The translations under genes were made by a program, and so were the position numbers. A stretch of DNA of 33,962 nt from a virus, in IMG/VR virus record IMGVR_UViG_3300042883_001344, positions 1-33,962 of that record; one strand, written 5' to 3'. Every line of letters starts with the position of its first letter. Position 1 is the stretch's first letter. This document shows positions 1 through 9,100 of the stretch, piece after piece. The notes beneath the pieces are model-generated. The model saw only the letters and a list, made by a program, of their open reading frames with translations, ran no database searches and was not told the origin of the DNA.

Positions 1-54
1 TCCCAAGATGCAGTAACCTCAAGCGGTTTCAACTCTGAGATTATCAGACCATAA
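1..54 (+). CDS. C-terminal end of an upstream gene (partial)
   Basis: The first frame is open from base 1 to a TAA at 52-54 and encodes 17 residues ending in SEIIRP. The gene starts outside the window, so its product cannot be named from this tail. Position just before a terminator and tail-tube-like genes would suit a tail sheath or tube protein, but that is inference from gene order only. Its final residues (IIRP) resemble the end of the next protein (ISRP), a weak hint of relatedness. That it is coding is inferred from the open frame and from the terminator placed just after the stop. Confidence 0.55.
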   Translation, partial: SQDAVTSSGFNSEIIRP

Positions 55-78
55 CCAAATAACAGTATTAAAAATCTT

Positions 79-118
79 GAGACGTGGAGGATGAGCTTTG
101 TCCTCCACGTCTCTTTTT
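79..118 (+). terminator. Strong intrinsic terminator or attenuator
   Basis: A perfect 13-bp inverted repeat pairs 79-91 (GAGACGTGGAGGA) with 101-113 (TCCTCCACGTCTC) around a 9-nt loop. Five T residues follow at 114-118. This is a textbook rho-independent terminator. It lies 24 nt after the upstream stop and only 15 nt before the next start codon, leaving no room for a separate promoter between the T-run and that gene's ribosome binding site. Downstream genes therefore probably depend on partial readthrough or antitermination. Confidence 0.93.
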
Positions 119-133
119 ACTTTAAGGATATAA

Positions 134-874
134 ATGAGAAAAGATATTGATGAACTTAAATTAGAGAAAAGACAAATATCTGACTATGACAATACGATAT
201 CTTCAGTTAGAAGAGACAAGGGTTTTCCCGATCCATTTTCTAATATGTCCTTTGCTGGAGTTGATATCCAGGCTACAATGGTGCTTCCCAGAATAGGTGA
301 TGACACATCAAGTTCAGTTGGCGACTTTATAGAACTTGGGGAACTCCAAACAATATCTTATTCCATTCACAGAGAAAACTCTCCAGTAAGAACATTAGGT
401 CACGTAAATGCTAGAGGATTTGTTAAAGGCTCCAGAACTATAGCTGGATCTTTAATATTTACTGTATTTAACGAGTATGCCTTCTATAGAATTAGAGAGT
501 TTAAGAAAGCATTAGCCGAAAAAAACTACTCGCCATTAGCAGACATGCTTCCTCCATTTGATGTTGTCTTAACCTTTTTTAATGAATATGGATTAGCTGC
601 TAAAATGAAACTTTTTGGTTTAACTATTGTAGACGAGGGTCAAACAATGTCTGTAGATGACTTAATTACAGAACAAACCTATACCTATATGGCTAGAGGC
701 ATCCAGCCCATGCTACAATTGGACACTGCAGAAGATAGAAATATTTATTCAGATAACCCAGATGCTGCGATAGTTGCCCAGCAGACAGTTGATAAAAATA
801 TATCTACTAATTTTTTTGGGGATAATGTGGCAGCTTATAAAAACTTTATTAACCAAAGAATATCGAGACCATAA
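134..874 (+). CDS. Tail-tube-like virion structural protein (246 aa)
   Basis: This is probably a tail-tube-fold protein at the tube/baseplate end of a contractile tail. Residues 74-89 (ISYSIHRENSPVRTLG) followed at 98-112 by a KGSRTIAGSLIFTVF segment match the pattern I associate with tube-like structural proteins of large myoviruses. The same spacing recurs in the next gene (YxxxxExxPxxxxG, then GxRxIxG). Start ATG 134 is preceded by TTTAAGGA at 121-128 with good spacing. There is no signal peptide or membrane segment. The stop overlaps the next start by one base (TAATG), implying translational coupling. It could instead be a tube-initiator or terminator protein; the exact role cannot be fixed without homologues. 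Confidence 0.72.
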   Translation: MRKDIDELKLEKRQISDYDNTISSVRRDKGFPDPFSNMSFAGVDIQATMVLPRIGDDTSSSVGDFIELGELQTISYSIHRENSPVRTLGHVNARGFVKGSRTIAGSLIFTVFNEYAFYRIREFKKALAEKNYSPLADMLPPFDVVLTFFNEYGLAAKMKLFGLTIVDEGQTMSVDDLITEQTYTYMARGIQPMLQLDTAEDRNIYSDNPDAAIVAQQTVDKNISTNFFGDNVAAYKNFINQRISRP

Positions 875-1908
875 TGCCTTCTACAAATCGTTCTCCCTAT
901 CGTCCATTTACCTCATTCCTTCCTTATGATTTAAAGGATCCAGACGTAGTTAAAAAGGGAAATGGCAATGGGTTTTTTGATCCATTAAACGAACAAATAG
1001 ATCTTCAGTGGGGTGGGGCCAGACAAGACGATGCTTTTAATAACTATTATGATTATTTTTTTTCTGGAGAAGATGTAAAAATATTTATAGATGGCTTATT
1101 CGATCCAGCAGATGAGATGGACATAGCTGCTATGGCTTATGTAGTCAAGCAGGAGAAGCAACCGCTGTATGGCTTTTGGTCATACAACTATGATGCTATG
1201 ATGAATGGCACTAGATTAATTACAGGAGAGTTCTCCTTGTATTCCAGGTATCCAAGAAGAATGACTTCTTTATTAGAAAAAGCTGCAAAGGTAAGAGCCG
1301 AAAGTTCAGGAACCAATCCACCATCTTCAGTAATTTCTTCTTTAAATTCAAGTAATGAATCTCAGAGTGATGAAATAAACATAAATAAATATTGGACTAG
1401 CACCCAGTTAGATAGAGTGACTTCTGATAGATCAGGTAAATCAACTTTTGCTGATTACGAAAAAGGTGGCCATAACATTTTTAGTGCGCACCCGCCATTT
1501 AATTTAGTTATATTTTATGGAGTAGAAGAAACAGGCATTACATCTAATTCTATTTTGACATATAAATCTGGCACTGAGATAAACCAACAATTAAATTCTG
1601 ATAGAATCCTAGCTACTGATATCAATGAAAGAAGTTCAATTAGTACCAGTAACAGTCCAATGAAAATTGTTTTACAAAATATACAATTAGTGTCTATGTC
1701 TACAGCGTATCAAAGTGGTGGTCAACCACTAGTTGAAAATTATCAATTTATAGCTAGAGACTTCTACTTCTCCAGTGCTGATATAGGAGATAAGCCTTTC
1801 ATGGACAAGTCAGCTACAGTGCCTAATTCAACTGAGAATACCGCAACCACGGGTGCTACAACTTCCACCACGGTAACTGGTGTCCAAGTCCCTGCTACGA
1901 ACACTTAA
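874..1908 (+). CDS. Virion structural protein, tail-tube-like N-terminal half (344 aa)
   Basis: Residues 64-74 (SGEDVKIFIDG), 87-100 (MAYVVKQEKQPLYG) and 111-122 (NGTRLITGEFSL) follow the same motif order as the preceding protein and look like a family I recall from contractile-tailed phages. A Ser/Asn-rich linker at about 141-168 separates this from a second region that includes another beta-rich stretch (about 260-300, MKIVLQNIQLVSMS). The last 30 residues are Thr-rich, as in flexible or surface-exposed virion tails. The start is fixed by a one-base overlap with the upstream stop; no strong ribosome binding site is visible, so coupled translation is likely. It probably acts at the tail tube or baseplate interface. 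Confidence 0.68.
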   Translation: MPSTNRSPYRPFTSFLPYDLKDPDVVKKGNGNGFFDPLNEQIDLQWGGARQDDAFNNYYDYFFSGEDVKIFIDGLFDPADEMDIAAMAYVVKQEKQPLYGFWSYNYDAMMNGTRLITGEFSLYSRYPRRMTSLLEKAAKVRAESSGTNPPSSVISSLNSSNESQSDEININKYWTSTQLDRVTSDRSGKSTFADYEKGGHNIFSAHPPFNLVIFYGVEETGITSNSILTYKSGTEINQQLNSDRILATDINERSSISTSNSPMKIVLQNIQLVSMSTAYQSGGQPLVENYQFIARDFYFSSADIGDKPFMDKSATVPNSTENTATTGATTSTTVTGVQVPATNT

Positions 1909-1918
1909 ATTAAAATAT

Positions 1919-1947
1919 TTGCTTAGACATATTCTAAGTGGTATTAT
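1919..1947 (+). promoter_or_regulatory. Candidate extended -10 promoter with internal inverted repeat
   Basis: In the 74-nt gap before 1983 there is TGGTATTAT at 1939-1947, which fits an extended -10 (TGnTATAAT). A weak -35-like TTGCTT at 1919-1924 lies 17 nt upstream. A perfect 6-bp inverted repeat (CTTAGA at 1922-1927, TCTAAG at 1933-1938) overlaps the last three bases of that -35 element and fills most of the spacer, where an operator could sit. It has no T-run and is not a convincing terminator. This is the only gap in the window large enough for a conventional promoter, and the gene behind it has atypical codon use. Confidence 0.42.
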
Positions 1948-1982
1948 GTTATGATTCTAGAAAATACTTTTAAGGAGTAAAA

Positions 1983-2492
1983 ATGTCAAATGAAAAAAAG
2001 GTAGTTATATCTGCCGATGAAGAGACCATTGAGGAACTAAATCTTGAAGAGGTAGCTACATCCGAAGCACCCTTAACGCTTAAAGAACAACTTGACGAAG
2101 ACCTTGGCCCTCAATCCGTAGAAGACTTAGATGACGCTGAAGAAATTTGGGACAATGGTCCAACCGCAGGAATGGTTAAAGCATGGAAAGCTCTTCATGG
2201 TGACGTATATGTAACTTCATTGACTTACGATAAGCATGTTGTTTGGAGAACTTTGTCCCGCAGCGAATACAAGCAATTGGTAAAGAAGATGGAACAACTT
2301 GTTCAAGCTGGCCAATTGTCAACTGCTGAAGCTAATCTTTGGAACGAAGAAGCTATTACCGAAGTCTGCCTTTTGTTCCCGGACTATACCAAGGTATCAA
2401 TGGCAGAAGATATGGCTGGAATTCCTTCTCTTCTATCTCAGGAGATTCTTGAGGCTTCTGGTTTCGTAGCACTTGAGGTTCGCCAGCTCTAA
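1983..2492 (+). CDS. Probable tail assembly chaperone, first paralogue (169 aa)
   Basis: Position directly before the tape measure candidate and partner gene makes this the likely equivalent of lambda gpG. An acidic N-terminal segment (residues about 13-56, many Glu/Asp) precedes a compact domain at 60-165. The domain contains RTLSRSEYKQLVKKMEQ, then FPDYTKVSMAEDMAGIPS, then ILEASGF; the next gene repeats the same order. The ribosome binding site TAAGGAG (1971-1977) is strong and well spaced from ATG 1983. Of 21 Leu codons, 11 are CTT and only 2 TTA, and Arg uses CGC twice against AGA once. This is unlike the AGA/TTA-rich neighbours and suggests selection for high expression. The stop TAA abuts the next ATG in the same frame. 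Confidence 0.7.
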   Translation: MSNEKKVVISADEETIEELNLEEVATSEAPLTLKEQLDEDLGPQSVEDLDDAEEIWDNGPTAGMVKAWKALHGDVYVTSLTYDKHVVWRTLSRSEYKQLVKKMEQLVQAGQLSTAEANLWNEEAITEVCLLFPDYTKVSMAEDMAGIPSLLSQEILEASGFVALEVRQL

Positions 2493-3122
2493 ATGATAGA
2501 TCCTGAAGTTCTTGTAGAATTAAAGATTAAATATGGTCCCCTTTACAGCGTTAGCGTAAAGGGGATTGATCTTCTCTTTCGAGAATTAACTTTTGCGGAG
2601 TTCGATAGAATATCAGAATATCAAAGTTCAGAAGGATATTCCTCCGCTGATGCAGAAGATTTTATACTAGAAAAAACAGTAGTATACCCTGAAAATTTTA
2701 ATGTAAATAAAATTCCTGCAGGAGCTGTAAGTTCAATATCTGAAGAAGTCCTAGATGCTTCCGGCTTTGCATCTGCCCGCGTGGCCAAAAGGATCATGGA
2801 TAAAAAGAGGTCAGAAGCTGGCGAAGTAAGATCATTGATGAAAGCCTTTGTCCTCGCTACTATTAATACATATACCCCAGAAGATTTGGATAATTTTACT
2901 TTTTCTCAATTAGCAGAAAGAGTTGCACTAGCTGAAAAGATTATAGAGATCCAGCAATCAACATATGGCATTGAGCCAACGCAAATCAAGCTAGATATCA
3001 TTGATCCACAAGAAGAAGCATTCAAGCAGCAGATGATAGCTGCTCAGCATGATGCAAAGCGTAAAGAGGGCGAAGCACGTTACAACGACCCCATTGCTCA
3101 AAAACTTATGGGTAGTTTATAA
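2493..3122 (+). CDS. Probable tail assembly chaperone, second paralogue (209 aa)
   Basis: This is likely the partner chaperone, equivalent to the gpGT extension in siphoviruses. Residues 25-101 (LLFRELTFAEFDRISEYQ, YPENFNVNKIPAG, VLDASGF) align in order with the first paralogue, so the pair arose by duplication. A C-terminal extension (about 105-209) is helical and charged. The start is ATG 2493, directly after the upstream TAA and in the same frame. The only Shine-Dalgarno-like element is TTGAGG about 14 nt upstream, so reinitiation after the upstream stop is the likely mode. No -1 slippery heptamer was seen near the junction, so the usual frameshift arrangement seems to be replaced by two abutting genes. 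Confidence 0.68.
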   Translation: MIDPEVLVELKIKYGPLYSVSVKGIDLLFRELTFAEFDRISEYQSSEGYSSADAEDFILEKTVVYPENFNVNKIPAGAVSSISEEVLDASGFASARVAKRIMDKKRSEAGEVRSLMKAFVLATINTYTPEDLDNFTFSQLAERVALAEKIIEIQQSTYGIEPTQIKLDIIDPQEEAFKQQMIAAQHDAKRKEGEARYNDPIAQKLMGSL

Positions 3123-3137
3123 ACTTAGGAGAAAAAA

Positions 3138-6100
3138 GTGCTCAGAGATAGAGGACCAATACATAACATAGGCTATGGTGTATCTTCTCGCGAACTACCT
3201 TCTCAAGAGGGTGAAACGGAAACTCCAAGTCCAGGTAGTGGCAGGATAGCAAAAGCCCTCGATGGCCACCCAATGATGAAGTTCTTGGGTTCGGCTGCTA
3301 CGGCAATGGTAGTTACGACAGTAGCATCAAAGCTTACTAAATCAGGTGGATTGAAACTAGGAAAGTTTTTACAAGACTCTTCAGATGCGGCAATTAGAGC
3401 TGGCCATTATGACAGGCCATCTACTAGATTAGTAAAAGGTATCTTAGACCTTAGGCAGGGGCTAGATGAGTTAGAATCTGTAACACGCGCAGGTGCAGGT
3501 TTAGATGACTATTCTAGATTAGTCGAAAAAATTGATGGAAAACTAACTACTGGTTACGATGGCAGAAGAAGTGCTAGAAGTTTTATTGTACCACTTAGCG
3601 AGCAAGGTAGGAAGACTACTGGAATTGGCATCAATAGTGAATCAAGTGAATCATTCTTAATTAGAGATCAAATCCAAAAACAATTAGTTCGAGCAGCCAG
3701 GAGAATGCCGTACGAATTGCCGGCACTGTACGTTACGCAAAAAGCTGTTACAGATCCATTATTTGGACACAATCAAGATAAGAAAAAAGTTAACTGGTAT
3801 AATCCAGCAGATGTATTAACGGATTTTGTTAAAACCTCTACACTTAACTTAGCTACAATGGTTTTGCCATTTGAAGCTTTAGGGGCAGCAGGTGCTGCAG
3901 GCAAAAGTTCGTTAACCACTTTAGCTAACTCAATGAACGACTTAAATGCACTAAGTCCAATAAAACAAAAAGCAGCTGGATTTGCTTTTGATCTTAGATC
4001 TCTTTTAGCAGAAGTTGGCCACGACTCTGCTGACGTATTGAACAAAGCCATTAAGCTCTCTTCAAGAACAAGTGGGGCGTTTGCTTCAGGAGTTCAAGAA
4101 TCAAACAATGTTCAACCAGAATTTGTTCAAGCTTTAAGAGCAGCTAGGAAAGGTGTTAAAGATGCTGGGAGAAGAGCTTCTGATGTAGACGCCGGAAAAT
4201 TAACAACATTAACAGAACAAGCAAAAGCTTTTTTTGTTTCCAAGTCAGATGATGGATATGGAGTCTTAGATGCCTTCCCTGGATTAAAAGGAATATCTTC
4301 CGGATTCCAAGCATTTAAGAATCAATTTCATTCACTTGGTGTTGCGCATGATGTTGTGTCAGGTAAATTATCTAGAGAACAAGCTTTAGGCAATCTAACA
4401 AAAAAGTTTAGCTTAACTGATAAAGATATTTTAGGTCAAGCTTTAGATCAAAATCATACTAGATTAAAACTAAAAGGCCTTGCTGGAACTGACGCTAAAA
4501 GTATTTTAGAAAATTCAATCAATAAAATACAAACACAGCATTCAAGTAAACTATCAAGGGTAGCTCACGATTTTGACTCAATGGCTGCCGGTGGGCCATC
4601 TTCAGATAGATTCACATCAGGTGAATTTTATCGAGGTAGATTAAAAGATGCCTATAAAGATGAATTAGAAAGTAGATTAGTTTCTGGTCGTCGATTAGAT
4701 AGAAAAGTTGCAAGAAGTTTTGTTGATAATTTAGAAATAAAAGACTTACCTAGCAAGAGTACGTTTGTATCATTGGACAGAAGAATTGCATTAGGAAGAA
4801 AAGCAATAAAGTTAGAAGGCGATGAATTTTTTGATGAAATCATTAAGCGCTTTCGAGGAACAAAAGCAGGTAAAGATTTCGCAAGTGCTATACCTGAGGG
4901 TAGTGCGCTTAGGCAGTCAATAGAAGAAGTCGATAGCTTATTTATTGCTAAAGATTTTAGAAAAAATTTAGACTTAAATATTCGCTCTCAATGGAATCAA
5001 GTATCTAAGAATCAAATTGGAGAACAAGTATCTTCAATATTAAAACCCACTAAACAAAGTTACGGTGATTTTGTTGGAGATTTAAATGATCAAAAGAAAA
5101 GTTTCTTATTAAGAAAAACTGCAAAAACATTAGGAATCCCATTAACAGAATCTAATGGTAAATTACTTTCAGAAAATGTTCTGTCTAAAAGCATAGCACA
5201 AAGTGGGATAGACCCAACTGACTTCCAATACATGAGAGATTACCTTTTAGAAAATAAAGGTTTAACAACAGGATTTTTTTCTGGGTCTGGAAGTATTTTT
5301 GGCCTAAAGCCAGTGCTAATCGATGAAGCTGTTGAAAGAGGAATGTTCTCCTACATGGGAGAAAGGCAACAGAAGGCTATTACTCAAATAGCTTCGTTGC
5401 AAGCTACTAGAGATCCTTTAACCAGAGGACTTGGCTCGGCAACAGAAACTCTTGGTAAAACAAGAGTCGGAGGAGTGTACCAAACTAGAGGCGGGCAAAT
5501 ACTAGACCTCACAAAGATTAGCAGTATGGTTAATAGTGCTAAAGATTTCATGGCTTCTGAGTTTAAGATTCCCATTCTTAACTTTAACCCAGCCGACATG
5601 TTTGGTTATCAATCTTTAAGGGCTGCAAAAGAAGCTCCTTTAATAAGTTATGTTTCTTCTAGATCAGTACAACCATTCCTAGGTGCAGAAACTTCTAGGC
5701 CAGAGTTTTATCTATTTGCAAAGAATAAAGGATCCAAGGGTTCGTTAACAGGTTTTACTCAAGATCAAAGAGGAATTCTTAACGCAAAAACAATAGCAGG
5801 TTCTTACAGGCCAATATCTTCTTCGAGTACTGAATTAATAAGTAGAGAAGCAAGAAATGCAGCAGGGCTGACTGGACAATCACCTGATCAAATAGCCGGT
5901 AGAACTGAAATGCCCGGTAAAATTGGTAGGGTAGCAAGATTCAAAAAAGCTTTTGACATTGATTATGAGCAACCAAACTCTTTAGCTAGATTGGCACAAA
6001 GGTTTAGGAAACGTTCTTATGACATAAATAACCCATCTACTATGGCTAAGCTAATTAAAGATGGGTCAATTACTTATAAGCAAGGCGGGAAAACTAAAAG

Positions 6101-9100
6101 ACTAACCCTACAGGGCTTAGATGATGCTAGTGCAACCCTATCTGTAGTAGATGATGCCGGAGAAGTAGTTTATGATCAAAGGCAAATCTTATCTGCGGTT
6201 GATGATTTTAGGGCTAAAATTTTTGGATCCGGAACAGATCCTAGAATAAGAACTAAACTTGAAACAGATAAACCAGATTTATTTACATCTAATGGGGTAA
6301 GTTCTTCTCAAGTAACATCGCATAAAGCCCTTGTTGATGTATACGATAATCTAATGGCAGACTTGCCGAGTACTGTAGCTAAATTGCGAAATGCCGGGAA
6401 AGACCCAAGAGAAGTAATAGCAGCTCATTCTAAATTAAAGCCGTATTTAAGTCAGTCGTACTATAATGCTCCTTCCCGATTGTCATCTAGATCTGGTGTC
6501 CTTAACACTAGGCAGGATGAAGCTTCAAATGAAGTGTTTAGGTTGATATCACTTAAGAATCAAATGCTTAATGATACAGAAGATATTTTTACTGAAACCG
6601 TAAAAGCAACTAGGCAACTTCAAAAAGAAGGCAGGATAGGTCTTAATGATGCAATAGAAGCTAGAATTGCATCTTTAGCAGATTTATTCAACTTTAGCGC
6701 ACACATAACTTTCAAAGGAGAGTTATCAAATGTAGCAAATGCAAAAGCAGCTCTTAGAGAAATATCACAAAGAACTCAAGCTAGCGATGACGTAGCTTCT
6801 TTATTCACACCCATAATAAGTGGCGCAGATTCAATGATTGGAACTTCTATTAGAAGACCATTCTCCAGAGCTTTACCATTAATTAGAAAAAACTTTGGTT
6901 CTGCTCCGTATCAAATAAGCGACGATGCAGTTAATACTCTTGGTACCGGCCAAGAGTATACTTTTGTTCCAACATTTGGGACAGCCCTAGAGAGAGGTCC
7001 GGCAGCTGCAATTAAAAGTGCAATGGGATTTGGTACATACAAAAACCCAGATGCATTTTCTACTGGCTCTGTAGCTAGTTCACATCTTGTTTCTAGAGTA
7101 AATAAATACTTTGGTACGTTTGGACTACAGTTAGATCAAAGTAAATATGGTGGACCAGTCGACATGTACATGCGTGGCATGGTTGGCAAAAGAGTACTTC
7201 CAATTGTTGCTGGAGGTACAACCTTATTAGCTGCAGATAGAACTATCGGTGGCTATACGAATGAAAAAGATAAAAATGGAGAAAGAGTTTATTCTCCATT
7301 CTTTACAACTAAAATTGCAAGAGGTCTTGTAGAAACACAAGCATTAGCTGCAGGATTAATTCCTGGTGGAATGTCAGCTGAAGAAAAAAAGAAACAACTT
7401 ATTGAGGGCGAAGTCCCAATTAAGCAGGGTAGATTTTGGCCGTTGGGTAGCACGCCTTTTATGGGCGGAAAAACAATGTACTATCGCCCATCTTATTACA
7501 GAAAGCTAAAAGAGGCTGGAACCTATACATCAGATTCATTTGAATCTCCTCTAGAAAAATTAGCCTATGGGTATGACTTCTCTCCCCTAAGGCCATTCGA
7601 TCCATATCGATTTGAACGTCAGCACTATGAGGATAGACCGTATCCTGTAAGTGGAGAGTATTTTACTGGACCATTTGGTCCAGCTACTGCCATAGCCAAT
7701 ATGACAATTGGAAAACTGCTTAAGCCTCAAATTAGAATGCACGAAGCTGAGGTTCAACAAGGATTGGCTAATTATCAGAGGGCAGGAGAGTCCGGAGCAT
7801 ATGACACTACAGGCTATATGGGAGCTTCTCAGGGGGGTTTTGGCGGTGGCATGGGGTATGGTGGCACTGGCTCCTCAGGAGGTGGCTCATACGGTGCCTC
7901 AACGATGGCTATTGGCGGATATAACTCAAGGCTATCTCAAGCTTCTGCCCCGATGGGAACTGCTAGCAGACAAGTTAAATCTACCATTGGAGGATATAAC
8001 TCTACTCTAAGAGACGCTGTTGGGTATGGCCCACCTAAGGTTAGTGGGGTAATGTCTCCTTCAATAATTCCAGCCGGAGTGCCAATTGAATCTAATAAGA
8101 TAGGGATACAAGCAGGAGAGTTGGGCTATAGGGCTCAAGAAATGGCTGGTATCTATGGATTTACTTTCGGTCAAGTAAGGGAATCATTTGGATTTGGGCA
8201 AAGCGACTATGAGCCACAAAGGCCAGTTCTGCAATCTGCAGCAAAAGGATATGGATCAACTAGATCATTTTGGGACTTAAACTTAGGTGGACTTGGTGAC
8301 GCTCCCCTGGGTGGGGAAGGAGCTCTTGGTAATCTTGAAGTTTCTGAAGTAGTAAGAAGATTTATTCCAAAAGAAAGATCTAACGTTAATTATATTAACC
8401 CAATTAGAAATACAATGGGAGAAAAATATCCATTCCTTCCAGGAGCTGAATACTTTACAGACTTCCAAAGAGGAGATCCATTTACAAAAGTTGCTGACGG
8501 TGAAATTAGACTTCCCGGAAAAGGATATGAAAGATTCAATACAGTTTCAGCTGATGAAACTGGTAAGTATGGGAAACTAAATCAACTAGACATCCTTGCT
8601 GACGTAGCTCCTTATTCTAAACAATTTAGAACTTTGAATAGCCAAATACAAACCGGCTCTCTTTCCCCTGATGAAAAGTTAAAAGTACAAACGATAAGAG
8701 ATCAAGTAGCTGACACTACAAGTAAATATGATTTCTCTCCATATAAGTATAAAGATACTAGTCCTCAAGAAATGGGGATGAACCCAACCCTACACGGTGT
8801 AAGTAGAGTCGGAGAATATTTAGCTCATAGAGATACTTTCTTTAATACTAAATTCATGAACAAAAGAACTGCCACTGAAGATTGGGAAAGAAGAAATGTT
8901 TATGGTTCTACCTTTCCAGAATGGCAAAGGCCATATGAAAGCTTTATTGAACCAATGGTGAATAAAGCATCTCAAAGAAACCCAATTGTTGCAACTGCAG
9001 CTATGGCAGTTGCAGGTTCTATGTTTGGGAAAGGGATAAGGGGCAAAACATTAGGATCATTGATAGGAGGAGTTGCAGGATTTGCTTCTTCTATAAGGGG

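Noticed and set aside
1922-1938. Inverted repeat CTTAGA/TCTAAG as a terminator
   Set aside because: The stem is only 6 bp and AT-rich, and no T-run follows. An operator or chance palindrome is more likely.
7708-8010. 100-codon + strand frame overlapping the 2220-aa gene
   Set aside because: The frame is open because of the Gly/Ser-rich local composition. The main frame continues unbroken through it and the product has no protein-like pattern.
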